A stretch of 64,000 nt of DNA from Paeniglutamicibacter psychrophenolicus. GTDB lineage: Bacteria; Actinomycetota; Actinomycetes; Actinomycetales; Micrococcaceae. Below are positions 51,586-61,883 of the stretch, piece after piece. Under the pieces are notes generated by a model. That model did not search any database and was not told the DNA's origin. It was given only the letters and a program-made list of their open reading frames with translations. The stretch's first letter is position 1. Each line of letters starts with the position of its first letter. The position numbers were made by a program, and so were the translations under genes. The stretch covers positions 3,576,443-3,640,442 of the forward strand of contig NZ_JAGIOE010000001.1 in the NCBI RefSeq assembly GCF_017876575.1, written 5' to 3'.

Positions 51586-54305
51586 CGGCGCTTGCCCTTT
51601 TTCTTCTTGTTGTTGCCGGCGTCCTTCGGAGCCGCGGTACCGGGGGTGCGCTCGATGTGCGTCGAGGCCTCGCCGCTTTCCTCGGGTGCCGTGTAGCGAA
51701 GCGTTGCCGGACGGGCAGGGGCTTCGAGGCCCGGGGTGTTCAGCGTCGGCTCGGTGGTCACCGAACGACCGTCGATAACACCGGGCAGGGACATTTGCGG
51801 GGCCTGACGGGTCTCCACCTCGATGTTGAAAAGCATGCCGATGCTTTCCTCGCGGATGGACTCCATCATGGTCTGGAACATCAAGAAGCCCTCGCGCTGG
51901 TACTCGACCAACGGGTCGCGCTGGGCCATGGCACGCAGGCCGATGCCCTCCTTGAGGTAGTCCATTTCGTAGAGGTGTTCCTGCCACTTGCGGCCGATCA
52001 CCGAGAGCACCACGCGGCGCTCGAGCTCGCGCATGTTTTCCTCGCCGACAGCTTCCTCGCGTGCCGCGTACTGCAGGCGCGCGTCGGAGAGGATTTCGCG
52101 CTCCAGGAGTTCCGGGGTGATCGCGTCGCGGTGGCCGGCTTCCTCGGCAACCTCGTCGAGGGTGATGGAGATCGGGTAGAGCTGCTTGAGGTTGCCCCAG
52201 AGCCGCTTCAGGTCCCAGTCCTCGGCATGTCCCTCGCCGGTGGCCTCGGTGACCATGGCCTTGACCACGTCCTCGAGGAAGTGCCCGACCTTTTCTTCCA
52301 GGTCCCCGCCTTCGAGGATGCGTCGGCGGTCGCCGTAGATGGCCTCGCGCTGGCGGTTCATCACGTCGTCGTACTTCAGCACGTTCTTGCGCTGCTCGGC
52401 GTTGGTGCCCTCGACCTGCGCCTGCGCGGTTTCGATGGCCTTGGAAACGATCTTCGATTCCAGGGCCACGTCGTCGGGCATCGAGGGGTTGTTCATGATC
52501 CGTTGGGCGGCACCGGCGTTGAAGCGGCGCATCAGCTCATCGGTCATCGAGAGGTAGAAACGGGACTCGCCCGGGTCTCCCTGGCGTCCGGAACGGCCGC
52601 GCAGCTGGTTGTCGATGCGGCGGGACTCGTGGCGTTCGGTGCCCAGCACGTAGAGGCCGCCGGCGTCGGTGACTTCCTTCGCCTCGTTCTCGACCTGCTT
52701 CTTGGCCGTCTCGAAGACGGAGTCCCAGACGCGCTCGTATTCCTCGGAGTTCGTTTCCGGGTCAAGCCCGCGGCGTTCCATCTCTGCGACGGCCAGGAAC
52801 TCGGCGTTGCCGCCGAGCATGATGTCGGTGCCGCGGCCGGCCATGTTGGTGGCCACGGTGACCGAGCCCTTCTTGCCGGCCTGGGCGACGATGGCGGCCT
52901 CGCGGGCGTGCTGCTTGGCGTTGAGGACCTCGTGGCGGATGCCCTGCTTGGCCAGCAGGCGGGCCAGGTATTCGCTCTTTTCCACGCTGGTGGTGCCCAC
53001 GAGCACCGGCTGGCCGGTGGCGTGGCGCTCGGCGATGTCCTGGACCACGGCGTCGAACTTGGCGATCTCGTTCTTGTAGATCAAATCGGCCTGGTCCCTG
53101 CGCAGCAGCGGCTTGTTGGTGGGGATCTCCACCACGCCGAGCTTGTAGGTGCCCATGAACTCGCCGGCCTCGGTCTGCGCCGTGCCGGTCATGCCGGCAA
53201 GCTTCTTGTAGAGGCGGAAGTAGTTCTGCAGGGTCACGGTCGCCATGGTCTGGTTCTCGGCCTTGATCTCCACCCCTTCCTTCGCCTCGATGGCCTGGTG
53301 CATGCCCTCGGAGTAGCGCCGCCCGGCCAGCGAACGGCCGGTGTGCTCGTCGACGATCATGACCTCGCCGTTGATCACGACGTAGTCCTTGTCGTTCTTG
53401 AACAGTTCCTTGGCCTTGATCGCGTTGTTCAGGAACCCGATCAGCGGGGTGTTGGACGCCTCGTAGAGGTTGTGGATGCCCAGGTAGTCCTCGACCTTTT
53501 CGATGCCGGGTTCCAGCACGCCGATGGTGCGCTTCTTCTCGTCGACCTCGTAGTCGGTGTCGAGGCTCAACCGGGTGACCAGCTTGGCGAATTCGGTGTA
53601 CCAGCGGTTGACGTCGCCGGAAGCCTGCCCGGAAATGATCAGCGGGGTGCGGGCCTCGTCAATGAGGATCGAGTCGACCTCATCGACGATGGCGAAGTTG
53701 TGGACACGCTGGACGAGCTCGTCGGAGCTCCAGGCCATGTTGTCGCGCAGGTAGTCGAACCCGAACTCGTTGTTTGTGCCGTAGGTGATATCTGCTTCAT
53801 ATTGCTTGCGGCGTTCGGCAGGGTCCTGGTTGGACAGGATGCAGCCGTTGGTCAGGCCCAGGAAGCGGTAGACGCGGCCCATCAGGTCCGACTGGTACTC
53901 GGCCAGGAAGTCGTTGACGGTGACCACGTGGACGCCCTTGCCCGTGAGGGCGTTGAGGTAGGCGGGCGCGGTGGCGACCAGGGTCTTGCCTTCGCCGGTC
54001 TTCATCTCGGCGATGTTGCCCAGGTGCAGGGCGGCGCCGCCCATGAGCTGGACGTCGAAGTGGCGCATGCCCAGGGTACGGTCCGCAGCCTCGCGGACGG
54101 CGGCAAAGGCCTCGGGCAGCAGAAGATCCAGGGACTCGCCGTCGGCAATGCGCGCCTTGAACTTGTCTGTTTCACCACGCAGTTCCGCATCGGACAGGGC
54201 CCGGAATTCGCCATCAAGCACGTTGATGGCGTCGGCGTATCCACGCAACCTCTTCAGCGTTTTCTTGTCGCCGGTACGCAGGATACGTTCAAGCAGTGAT
54301 GCCAC
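51582..54305 (-). CDS. secA: Protein translocase ATPase SecA
   Basis: Motor of the Sec export pathway. The 907-aa protein has Walker A in [16 protein letters not shown], Walker B with [17 protein letters not shown], the preprotein cross-linking domain, [17 protein letters not shown] in the second nucleotide domain, and the helical scaffold/wing domains. The C-terminus ends in a Lys-rich tail ([10 protein letters not shown]) instead of the Cys-rich zinc SEC-C motif found in many proteobacteria, the usual case for actinobacterial SecA1. The start is GTG at 54303-54305 after GGGAGCTGC. Its convergent neighbour is the Rv3235-like gene. Confidence 0.97.
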   Translation of the reverse strand: MASLLERILRTGDKKTLKRLRGYADAINVLDGEFRALSDAELRGETDKFKARIADGESLDLLLPEAFAAVREAADRTLGMRHFDVQLMGGAALHLGNIAEMKTGEGKTLVATAPAYLNALTGKGVHVVTVNDFLAEYQSDLMGRVYRFLGLTNGCILSNQDPAERRKQYEADITYGTNNEFGFDYLRDNMAWSSDELVQRVHNFAIVDEVDSILIDEARTPLIISGQASGDVNRWYTEFAKLVTRLSLDTDYEVDEKKRTIGVLEPGIEKVEDYLGIHNLYEASNTPLIGFLNNAIKAKELFKNDKDYVVINGEVMIVDEHTGRSLAGRRYSEGMHQAIEAKEGVEIKAENQTMATVTLQNYFRLYKKLAGMTGTAQTEAGEFMGTYKLGVVEIPTNKPLLRRDQADLIYKNEIAKFDAVVQDIAERHATGQPVLVGTTSVEKSEYLARLLAKQGIRHEVLNAKQHAREAAIVAQAGKKGSVTVATNMAGRGTDIMLGGNAEFLAVAEMERRGLDPETNSEEYERVWDSVFETAKKQVENEAKEVTDAGGLYVLGTERHESRRIDNQLRGRSGRQGDPGESRFYLSMTDELMRRFNAGAAQRIMNNPSMPDDVALESKIVSKAIETAQAQVEGTNAEQRKNVLKYDDVMNRQREAIYGDRRRILEGGDLEEKVGHFLEDVVKAMVTEATGEGHAEDWDLKRLWGNLKQLYPISITLDEVAEEAGHRDAITPELLEREILSDARLQYAAREEAVGEENMRELERRVVLSVIGRKWQEHLYEMDYLKEGIGLRAMAQRDPLVEYQREGFLMFQTMMESIREESIGMLFNIEVETRQAPQMSLPGVIDGRSVTTEPTLNTPGLEAPARPATLRYTAPEESGEASTHIERTPGTAAPKDAGNNKKKKGKRR

Positions 54306-54382
54306 GAGGCAGCTCCCAAATCTCTAGCACAGGATTTCTGGCGTGTTCAGTCTACGTGAGAGATTGCTTTCACTTGTGGCTT

Positions 54383-55597
54383 TTAGCTGGATTCGGGCGA
54401 GCTTAGTGAAAACTCCAAGGCTGCTGCCAGATTCCCGTGTGCCGAAACCACGACTTCGTCGAGTCCCAGCCAGCGCGCCATGAGCCGCAATTCGGCCGCC
54501 AGCTCCGCCGCGGTGTTCCCGGGCGCGCCGGGTTCGGCGAAGGCGCCACGGACCAACAGCCTGCCGGTTGCCCGCTCCGCCTTCAGGTCCACGCGGGCCA
54601 CCAGCGACTCGCCCAGGAGGAACGGCAGCACGTAGTACCCGTAGACGCGCTTGGCCGCCGGCGTGTAGATCTCTAGCCGGTAGGTGAAGCCGAAGAGCTT
54701 CTCGAGACGGCGGCGATTGAAGACCATCGAGTCGAAGGGGCCCAATAGGGACCTGGCGTGCGAGCTACGGGGAATGACGGTTCCGGGAAGCAGGTAGAAC
54801 GTGTCCTTCAGGCCCGCCACGCGCACCGTTTCGAGGGCTCCGCCAGCGGCCAGTTCCTGCAGCACCGCGGTGCTTTCGCGCAACGGGAGCCGGAAGTAGT
54901 CGGCCAGGCAATGCACGCTGCCGATTCCGTGCGCCCCGGCGGCGGCCAGCAGCAGCCGCTCCATGCCCTGGCGCCGGTCGTGCCCGGCCGCGGGCGCTTC
55001 GGGGAAAACCTGCTGCAGGGCGGTGTAGCGGCGCTCAAACGCGCCGTTGCGTCCCTCGGTGCTGATCAGTCCCTCGGCAAACAATGCCTCAAGTGCGCGC
55101 TTGACCGCTGACCAGTTCCAGCCCCACTCGTTGCTGTCCTTGATGTGTTCGTGGCCCAGTTCTGCGGCGGCTTCCCGGGAGGTGCGGGCCCTGCCATCGG
55201 CAAGCAGCTGAAGGATCCGGTGGGCCAGGACGCGCCCGTCGTCGTCGATGGTCTTCATGCTGCCGGGCCAGGAGCGCTGCTGCCACGGGACCAGGTCCTT
55301 GAAGTGGTCGCTGCGCACCAGCGAGGCCTCGTGCGCCCAGTACTCAACCACCCTGCGCGGTTTTTGCACCGCGAGCGCGTCCAGCAATTCCGGGGCGTAT
55401 GGGCCCAGGCGCGAGAAGATCGGTAGGTACTGGGCCCTGGTGACGATGTTGACCGAGTCGATCTGGATCAGTTCCAGCCGGGCAAAGGCCCGGCCCACCG
55501 CACCAAGATTCACTGGTGCGGCGGGCCGGGGACGATGCAGCCCCTGGGCTGCGATGGCGATGCGACGGGCCTGTGGTGCGGAAAGAATCCTGCTCAT
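54383..55597 (-). CDS. YcaQ-like winged-helix DNA glycosylase
   Basis: A 404-aa protein of the YcaQ/AlkX-AZL family (winged-helix, HTH_42), members of which unhook DNA interstrand cross-links or other bulky alkyl adducts. The catalytic motif QID is present in LELIQIDSVNIVTRAQYLPIFSRLG, followed by VVEYWAHEASLV, both hallmarks of the family. The C-terminal part has LLGPFDSMVFNRRRLEKLFGF and YVLPFLLGESLVARVDLKAER. The ATG follows GGGACC. It is a single gene between hpf and secA on the same strand. Confidence 0.88.
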   Translation of the reverse strand: MSRILSAPQARRIAIAAQGLHRPRPAAPVNLGAVGRAFARLELIQIDSVNIVTRAQYLPIFSRLGPYAPELLDALAVQKPRRVVEYWAHEASLVRSDHFKDLVPWQQRSWPGSMKTIDDDGRVLAHRILQLLADGRARTSREAAAELGHEHIKDSNEWGWNWSAVKRALEALFAEGLISTEGRNGAFERRYTALQQVFPEAPAAGHDRRQGMERLLLAAAGAHGIGSVHCLADYFRLPLRESTAVLQELAAGGALETVRVAGLKDTFYLLPGTVIPRSSHARSLLGPFDSMVFNRRRLEKLFGFTYRLEIYTPAAKRVYGYYVLPFLLGESLVARVDLKAERATGRLLVRGAFAEPGAPGNTAAELAAELRLMARWLGLDEVVVSAHGNLAAALEFSLSSPESS

Positions 55598-55621
55598 GGT
55601 CCCATCGTATGCGCCGGTGGG

Positions 55622-56338
55622 TCAGGCGTTGACTGGTTGCGATTCCGGGTCGCGGTAGCGACGGGTCTCCAGGGTGGATTCGTCGGTGGCCTCCGGATCC
55701 AGGGTGATGGTGCCGTAGGAGTACTGCTGGTTGCCCTTGGACTTCCGGGCGTAGACCACCGAGTGTGCCCCGGTTGCCGCGTCCACGAAGAGGTAGAAGG
55801 GGTGGCCGATCATTTCCATGCGGTCAACGGCATCGTCAACGCTCATGGACTCCGCCGGGAAGACCTTGCGGCGGATCTCGATCGGCGGTGCACCGTTCTC
55901 GGAGGCCTCGGCGGCCAGCCGGGTCTCCTCTTCCTGCTGTGCCAGACGCGTTGCCTCGTGCAGCGGAACCGAGCTCTTGGCCGGCTCCAGTCCGCTGGTT
56001 GCTTGGTGGACGGCCTGGGGCGTCCGGGTGCCGTGGTGGACCTTGCGGCGGTCCCGGGCCTTGCGCAGACGCTCAAGAAGCTTGGCGAATGCGGTGTCGA
56101 AGGCAGCGAACTTGTCCGCGGCCTTGGCCTCGGCACGGATCGCCGGTCCCCGTCCCAGAACCGTCAGCTCGACGGTCAGGGCAGTCTCCGCATTGCGTGC
56201 GTGCTGCTCCTTGGTGACCTTGATGTCCAAGCGCTGGATCTTCGTTGCAAGCTGATCGACCTTGTCGATCTTCTCGTCCACGTACTCGCGGAAGCGATCC
56301 GTAACACTGACATTGCGCCCGTTGATCGTCATCTCCAT
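55622..56338 (-). CDS. hpf: Long-form ribosome hibernation promoting factor
   Basis: Binds 30S subunits and pairs ribosomes into 100S dimers in stationary phase. The 238-aa long form has the N-terminal HPF/RaiA domain (about residues 1-105, MTINGRNVSVTDRFREYVDEK), a flexible linker, and the C-terminal dimerisation domain (about 175-235, VFPAESMSVDDAVDRMEMIGHPFYLF and YSYGTITLDPEATDESTLE). The ATG at 56338 follows GGAGG with five-base spacing. It lies between the ycaQ-like gene and comF, usual for Micrococcales as far as I recall. Confidence 0.94.
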   Translation of the reverse strand: MEMTINGRNVSVTDRFREYVDEKIDKVDQLATKIQRLDIKVTKEQHARNAETALTVELTVLGRGPAIRAEAKAADKFAAFDTAFAKLLERLRKARDRRKVHHGTRTPQAVHQATSGLEPAKSSVPLHEATRLAQQEEETRLAAEASENGAPPIEIRRKVFPAESMSVDDAVDRMEMIGHPFYLFVDAATGAHSVVYARKSKGNQQYSYGTITLDPEATDESTLETRRYRDPESQPVNA

Positions 56339-56489
56339 GGTGTCCTCCATCATTGCTCAGGTGACACATCAGCGACCGAAGAAGTCACTCCTTCCGGCCG
56401 CTGAAGATGGGTTCCTTTCCCCTTGCGGGGTGCCCATACCTCACCCTATGACAGATGCAACGATAATCAAGGATGTTGGGATTATTACT

Positions 56490-57383
56490 TCATCGCGTTG
56501 CGCGAACGTGGTGTTTTTCATCCGGTGCGGGCGTTGCCGCGAGCACCGCCGCCCCGCACACCCTCAGTCCGGAACCTGCCAGCGCGCGGTGCGCCTCGGC
56601 CAGTGTCGCCCCGGTGGTGAGCACGTCGTCGACGAACAGCACCTGGGTGCCGGCCGCCGCAAGCCGAGCCAGCAGCGGCGTCACCGGTGCGTGCATCGTG
56701 CCGCGCACCGCGCCCCGGGCGCGCCTGCCCTTGCCCTTTTGCGCGGAGGTGAACTGCCGCGCCACCCGGTACCTGACCAGGTCCGCCACCTGCACCCCCG
56801 CGGGCAGCACCCGGGCCCGTCGCAACCGGGACAGCAGCAAGCCCACCGGAAAATACCCGCGCCGGGTCCTGGCCCTCAGCCGCGTGGGCACCGGGACCAG
56901 CACCACCGGGCGGCCCCGGTCCACCAGGGTCTCCAGTGAGGCCAGCACCGCGCGGGCCAACGGCGGCACCAGGTACCTGCCCAGGGCCGGCATCTGGTGG
57001 TTCTTGAAGGCCAGGACCACGGCGGCCAGTTCGTGCTCGTAGGCACCGGCGGCAACCACCGGCATCGGTTCGAGGCGCCCATCCAGCGGCAGTGCCTCTG
57101 CCCGTTGTTCGACCCTCCTCGGGTGCAGGCAGGATGCACGCAGCGACCTGGCGCAGGGTCCGCACACCGCGGCGTCCGGACGCCGGCAACACACGCAGTC
57201 CACCGGGAACAGCAGTGCCGCGGTGCCGTGCAGGCCCGCTCGCGCGGCCCGGGCCGCGCGGTGCCCCCAGAGCGCATCAAGGAGCCGGGCCCAGGAACGT
57301 GCCGGGTCGCTCCGGGGAGCGGGCGACCCGTGGTAGACGGCATCCGGGTCCGGCCGGATCCTGGGTTTCATGCACTCCAGCAT
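56490..57383 (-). CDS. ComF-family phosphoribosyltransferase-like protein
   Basis: A 297-aa protein of the ComF/GntX family. An N-terminal zinc-ribbon-like part has CVCCRRPDAAVCGPCARSL, then VVLAFKNHQMPALGRYL, LVPVPTRLRARTRRGY and the PRPP-binding VLFVDDVLTTGATLAEAH. In Bacillus and Haemophilus ComF helps natural DNA uptake, but many members sit outside competence loci and their role is unknown. Two in-frame ATGs (57383 and 57371) both have GGAG-like sites. It lies immediately downstream of lpqB, the common actinobacterial order. Confidence 0.88.
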   Translation of the reverse strand: MLECMKPRIRPDPDAVYHGSPAPRSDPARSWARLLDALWGHRAARAARAGLHGTAALLFPVDCVCCRRPDAAVCGPCARSLRASCLHPRRVEQRAEALPLDGRLEPMPVVAAGAYEHELAAVVLAFKNHQMPALGRYLVPPLARAVLASLETLVDRGRPVVLVPVPTRLRARTRRGYFPVGLLLSRLRRARVLPAGVQVADLVRYRVARQFTSAQKGKGRRARGAVRGTMHAPVTPLLARLAAAGTQVLFVDDVLTTGATLAEAHRALAGSGLRVCGAAVLAATPAPDEKHHVRATR

Positions 57384-57453
57384 GCTCCCCGTGCCGTCCC
57401 CGCACGATGCCCGGTGGCCGGGCTGTGGAGAACCGCGACCGGCGACCGGGCAA

Positions 57454-59169
57454 TCAGCCCGGGTAGGTCAGGTCCCGGACCAAGATTTCCATTTCGTGCC
57501 AGGAGCTGCCCACGCGCGTGTAGATCTTGTCCTTGGTCTCGGCGTACACGGGGCGGCGTTCCCCGGGACCGGCCGAGAGATCGAGCATGCCCAGCAGCGG
57601 CAGGTACGTCACGCGGGTGCCGGTCAGGCCGATTTCCTCCGCCGCCACCTTTTCGGTGGTGCTGGTTGCCGAGACGATGACCGAGACATCGGAGTTCCAG
57701 ACCGCCTGGGTCACCGGAACCTCCGGATACAGCCTCTTGGGCGGGGCGAAGCCGCGCGGCGCGCCGTCGGCATCGCGCAGGATCCCGCTGATCGTCACGC
57801 TGGTTTCCCCGTCCTTCGAGGAGACGATCAGGGCCCGGGCCCCGTCCCGCGACACGCGCAGCGAGGAGACCTTGGCCCGCTCCAGCCAGCCGGCGGTGAT
57901 CGGGCGGACCTTGCCGTTGAGCACGGTGTCTTCCGGCACGGCCAGGACGCTGGTGGTCGAGGAGTTGTCGACGGTCCAGGTCCAGCCATGGGCATCCATG
58001 GAGGGTCGGACCAGGTCCTTCCCGGTGGCGACCACCGAGCTGCGGCCTTCCTCGTCGATGGCGACGAGCTTGGTCAGCGACCCGTTCAGGAACGCGTAGC
58101 GGTTCCCCTGCGGGCTCATCGCCGGCAGGTGCGGGTCGTATCCGGAGATGTCCCCGATGCCGCCGACCAGCCGCAGCGACTTGCCCTTGAGGTAGTACAG
58201 CGCCTTGTCCAGGACCCCGATCTGGGTGTCGGGGACCGGGGCGTTGACCTCGGCGACCTGGAAGTCGGGGTCCTTGGGGCCGATCTTGACCTCGGACTGC
58301 TCATCGGTCATCACCACCGAGCGCACGGTGCCCAGCCCGCCGAGGCTCAGGTCCAGTTGCTGCTGCATCTGCTGGCGGGAAAGCTCCGTCGAGTCCAGGA
58401 AGGTGGCGGACTTCAAATCGACGGTGGCCCGCTGCGATTCGATCGGCACCGAGGACCGCACCAGCGAACTGCCCGGCGGGAACGCCGAAACCACCGCGTT
58501 TTCCAGGTACGGCGCCGGGCCGGCCAGCAACGCCTCGACCATCACCGCGGCCACGCCCGTGCGGGTGGGGAACCAGCGCACGTCGGGCACCGCGTAGGCA
58601 TAGCTGACATCGTAGAAGTACAGGGTCTGCGGGGCGAAGACGTGGCTGAAGCTGGCCTTGTCCAGCATGATGCCGTCGGGCAGCTGGGAAATGCGCCATT
58701 GTCCATCGACCTTCTCCAGCGCCACGTCGACCGCCCGGGTGGTGTGCGCGGGCAACTCGGTCATGATGCCCGCGGCGTCGACCTCGGAGACCACTTCCAT
58801 CTGGATGGTGAAGGTGTTGGGGTTGGTGCCGGGGATCACCGAGGGGCGGGCGTCGTAGACCAGGGTCCGCACCGAGCCCTTCCAGACCCCGCCCTGCTTG
58901 GGGTCCAGGAATTGGCGGGCGGTCTTGTAGTCGTCCTGGGCGGCGATGCCGGCCTCGATGAACCCCTCGACGATCTCCCGGGGGGTGGCGTCGGGGGTCG
59001 GGCCGGGCAGGTTGAACTGCACGTTGCCGTCGGCATCGGTGCCGGAGCCGTCGAGCGCTATGGACTGGACCGGGGAGTTGCGCGGGATCTGCGAGCACCC
59101 GGTGAGCACCAGCACGAAGCCCAGGAGCACGGCCAGCAGCATCCGGGGCGTGGGGCGGTTCCTAGTCAT
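57454..59169 (-). CDS. lpqB: Lipoprotein LpqB
   Basis: Extracytoplasmic lipoprotein that modulates the MtrB sensor. The 571-aa protein starts with a lipoprotein signal (MLLAVLLGFVLVLTGC, lipobox Cys near residue 26), followed by a GerMN domain region (about 190-320) and a C-terminal beta-propeller-like part. The start at 59169 overlaps mtrB by eight bases and the three genes mtrA-mtrB-lpqB form one operon. Its signal would be processed by the LspA encoded in this window. Confidence 0.95.
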   Translation of the reverse strand: MTRNRPTPRMLLAVLLGFVLVLTGCSQIPRNSPVQSIALDGSGTDADGNVQFNLPGPTPDATPREIVEGFIEAGIAAQDDYKTARQFLDPKQGGVWKGSVRTLVYDARPSVIPGTNPNTFTIQMEVVSEVDAAGIMTELPAHTTRAVDVALEKVDGQWRISQLPDGIMLDKASFSHVFAPQTLYFYDVSYAYAVPDVRWFPTRTGVAAVMVEALLAGPAPYLENAVVSAFPPGSSLVRSSVPIESQRATVDLKSATFLDSTELSRQQMQQQLDLSLGGLGTVRSVVMTDEQSEVKIGPKDPDFQVAEVNAPVPDTQIGVLDKALYYLKGKSLRLVGGIGDISGYDPHLPAMSPQGNRYAFLNGSLTKLVAIDEEGRSSVVATGKDLVRPSMDAHGWTWTVDNSSTTSVLAVPEDTVLNGKVRPITAGWLERAKVSSLRVSRDGARALIVSSKDGETSVTISGILRDADGAPRGFAPPKRLYPEVPVTQAVWNSDVSVIVSATSTTEKVAAEEIGLTGTRVTYLPLLGMLDLSAGPGERRPVYAETKDKIYTRVGSSWHEMEILVRDLTYPG

Positions 59170-60976
59170 GCGGGTGGTGCCTTCCTGGGGTGTGGCCGCC
59201 GGTGCCCGGCGCCGCGGCATCCGGGTGCTCCTCGGGGATCAGCGGCGGGGCGGGCTTGAAGCCGATCGCGGGGATTTCCCCGGTCAGCGGGAAGGAGACG
59301 ATCATGCCGCGGTCGAACACCGCGTCGGCCAGCACGATGGGCTCCAGCGGAAGCGGGGAGGCGATGATGGTGTCGCCCAGGATCCGCGGCAGGGTCAGCC
59401 GGAAGCACGAACCCACGCCGCGCTCCCCCCAGGCCTCCAGCCTGCCGGAGTGCAGCCGGGTGTCTTCCATGGCGATGGACAGCCCCAGCCCGGAGCCGCC
59501 GGTGGTCCGGGCCCGGGCCGGGTCGGCGCGCCAGAACCTGTCGAAGACGCGGGTGCTGGCCTCGGGGCTCATGCCGATGCCGCGGTCGCGCACGGTGATC
59601 GCCACCGCGTTCCGGTTGCCTGCCACGGTGATGTCGATGGGGTTGCCCTCACCGTGTTCCACCGCGTTGAGCACCAGGTTGCGCACCACCCGCTCGATGC
59701 GCCGCGCATCCATCTCGGCCACCGCGCCGCCCGCGGGGGTGCCCAGGCGCAGCACCGAGCCCATGGCCTCGGCGTGCGGGGTGGCGGTGTCGATCACGCG
59801 CCGGGCCACGGAGACCAGGTCGGTGGGCTCGGCGTCGAGCACCGCGACCCCGGCGTCGAAGCGGGAGACCTCCAGCAGGTCGTTGAGCAGGATCTGGAAG
59901 CGTTCGACCTGGTTGTAGAGCAGCTCGGCGCTTCTCTTGTTGATCGGGTCGAAGTCCTCGCGGGCGTCGTGCAGCACCTCGGCTGCCATCCGCACGGTGG
60001 TCAGCGGGGTGCGCAGCTCGTGGGACACGTCCGAGACGAAGCGCTGCTGCATCTGCGAAAGCATGGCCAGCTGGTTGATCTGGTCCTGCAGCGAGGCGGC
60101 CATGTGGTTGAAGGAGTTGCCCAGCCGCGCGATCTCGTCCTCGCCGGAAACGACCATGCGTTCCTCCAGCTGCCCGGCGGCAAGCTTCTCGGAAACCTGC
60201 GCGGCGGCGGCCACGGGGCGCACCACCAGGCGGGTGACGTACCAGGTGATGCCGCCGACGACCAGCAGCAGCAGCCCGCCGACCAGGCCCATGGCCCGGT
60301 TGATGAAGTCGAGGGTCTTTTGCACGCTGGACAGGTCGTAGACCAGGTACAGGCCGTATTCGCGGCCCGGCGGCAGCGTCACCTTGGTGCCGAAGATCAA
60401 GCCCGGGCCGGCGCTGGCCCCGGCATTGACCTCGATGGACTGCCAGTAGGTGGCGTTGGACTCCTGGACCTGGGCGGACAGGGCCTCCGGCACGATCCGC
60501 GAGGTCAGGTTGCCGCTGGCGGTGGGGCCCACGTAGAGGTTGTCGTCCCCGGAGAGCGGGACCAGCACGAAGTCGCGGGGCACCAGGGCGGTGTCGCCCT
60601 CGAGGATCTTCAGCGTGCTGGTCACCAGCGAGCGGGTGCTGGTGCGGTCGGTGGTGGCCGCGGAGTCGAAGATGGCGCGCACCTGGTTCAGCCCGCGCAG
60701 GGACTCGGACTCGACCTGGTTGAAGCGCTCCTGGAACAGGCCCGTGGCGATCTGGTTGGACAGGAACGCGCCGGCGCCCAGCAAGGCCAGGGCGGTGAGC
60801 AGCACCGCGGAGGTCACGGTGCGGAAGAGCAGCGAGCGGGTCCAGCGCGAGCGCACGGTGTTGCGCGCGCGCACCACCGCGGCCAGGGCGCGGCGGTGCC
60901 AGGGCTGCTGGTTCCCCGGCGCCGGGACCCGGGTATCGTCCGGGGCCGGTTCGACGGTGTTCATGCTGCCCGTCAT
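59162..60976 (-). CDS. mtrB: Sensor histidine kinase MtrB
   Basis: Membrane sensor for MtrA, linked to division and wall turnover in actinobacteria. The 604-aa protein has a first membrane helix at about residues 50-72, an extracytoplasmic domain, a second helix at about 225-246, a HAMP domain, HisKA with the phospho-His in FVSDVSHELRTPLTTVRM, and the ATPase motifs NLVLNAVEHG, VRDRGIGMSPEA and GGSGLGLSIAME. The ATG at 60976 has a GGAG just upstream, and one at 60964 is possible. It lies eight bases after mtrA. Confidence 0.95.
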   Translation of the reverse strand: MTGSMNTVEPAPDDTRVPAPGNQQPWHRRALAAVVRARNTVRSRWTRSLLFRTVTSAVLLTALALLGAGAFLSNQIATGLFQERFNQVESESLRGLNQVRAIFDSAATTDRTSTRSLVTSTLKILEGDTALVPRDFVLVPLSGDDNLYVGPTASGNLTSRIVPEALSAQVQESNATYWQSIEVNAGASAGPGLIFGTKVTLPPGREYGLYLVYDLSSVQKTLDFINRAMGLVGGLLLLVVGGITWYVTRLVVRPVAAAAQVSEKLAAGQLEERMVVSGEDEIARLGNSFNHMAASLQDQINQLAMLSQMQQRFVSDVSHELRTPLTTVRMAAEVLHDAREDFDPINKRSAELLYNQVERFQILLNDLLEVSRFDAGVAVLDAEPTDLVSVARRVIDTATPHAEAMGSVLRLGTPAGGAVAEMDARRIERVVRNLVLNAVEHGEGNPIDITVAGNRNAVAITVRDRGIGMSPEASTRVFDRFWRADPARARTTGGSGLGLSIAMEDTRLHSGRLEAWGERGVGSCFRLTLPRILGDTIIASPLPLEPIVLADAVFDRGMIVSFPLTGEIPAIGFKPAPPLIPEEHPDAAAPGTGGHTPGRHHPHD

Positions 60977-60984
60977 CTCCAGGC

Positions 60985-61662
60985 TCAGGCCTGGCCCGCC
61001 TTGTATCCCACGCCGCGCACGGTCAGCACGACTTCGGGGCTTTCCGGATCCATCTCGACCTTGGAGCGCAGGCGCTGGACGTGGACGTTGACCAGCCGGG
61101 TGTCGGCGGCATGGCGGTAGCCCCAGACCTGCTCGAGCAGCTGCTCACGGGTGAAGACCTGCCACGGCTTGCGGGCCAGGGCAACCAGGAGGTCGAATTC
61201 CAGCGGGGTCAGGCCGATGGGCTCGCCCTCGCGGGTCACCCGGTGGCCGGCGACATCGATGCTCAGGTCCCCGATCTTCAGGGTTTCGGGGGCGTGCTGT
61301 TCGCCGGGGCGCAGCCGGGCGCGCACGCGCGCCACCAGTTCCGCGGGCTTGAAGGGCTTCGGGACGTAGTCGTCGGCACCGGATTCCAGGCCGCGGACCA
61401 CGTCGGCGGTGTCGGACTTGGCGGTGAGCATGACGATCGGGACATCGTCCTCGGCGCGGATGAGCTTGCAGACCTCGATGCCGTCCAGTCCCGGAAGCAT
61501 CAGGTCAAGCAGCACCAGATCGGGCTTGACCTCGCGAAAAACACCCAATGCCTTGGCACCGTCGTAGCAGAACACGGCCTCGAAGCCGTCGTTCTGCAAC
61601 ACGATGCCGATCATTTCGGCCAGCGCCTCGTCGTCGTCGACAACCAGGATGCGTGCCTTCAT
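60985..61662 (-). CDS. mtrA: Response regulator MtrA
   Basis: OmpR-type regulator, often essential in actinobacteria, that controls division, replication timing and wall hydrolases. The 225-aa protein has the receiver domain with the acidic pocket VVDDDE, phospho-Asp53 in LVLLDLMLPG, MLTAKSD and the conserved Lys in DDYVPKPFKP. The DNA-binding winged helix (about 130-225) has LTPLEFDLLVALARKPWQVF, VWGYRHAADTRLVNVHVQRLR and TVRGVGYKAG. The ATG follows GGAAGGGC. Its promoter lies in the 220-bp region before the divergent membrane-protein gene. Confidence 0.97.
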   Translation of the reverse strand: MKARILVVDDDEALAEMIGIVLQNDGFEAVFCYDGAKALGVFREVKPDLVLLDLMLPGLDGIEVCKLIRAEDDVPIVMLTAKSDTADVVRGLESGADDYVPKPFKPAELVARVRARLRPGEQHAPETLKIGDLSIDVAGHRVTREGEPIGLTPLEFDLLVALARKPWQVFTREQLLEQVWGYRHAADTRLVNVHVQRLRSKVEMDPESPEVVLTVRGVGYKAGQA

Positions 61663-61778
61663 AATCTGCCCTTCCGTAGCCTTGCGCTGGGCGCCGCGAT
61701 AAGCATGCGCCCGGATACCTCAAGAGTACATGAGCACACCGGGCAAATCGCCGCGGAAACGGCAATCCACCACATCGT

Positions 61779-61806
61779 TTGTCTCGCATTCCGGCGCGGC
61801 TAGACT
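61779..61806 (+). promoter_or_regulatory. Promoter of the membrane-protein gene at 61884
   Basis: TTGTCT (61779-61784), a 16-base spacer and TAGACT (61801-61806). The predicted start near 61813 gives a leader of about 70 bases. The -10 hexamer is the same as before dnaE and dinB. Confidence 0.5.
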
Positions 61807-61883
61807 GGCCGCAAGAGGAGGAACGGCCCGCCCGGCATCCTTCCCCGCCCCGGAGCCCCGCCAAGGATTGAGGTCGTTTCCCG

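Noticed and set aside
51354-54299. A 981-codon + strand frame
   Set aside because: It is antisense to secA and begins inside the Rv3235-like gene; no binding site or domain.
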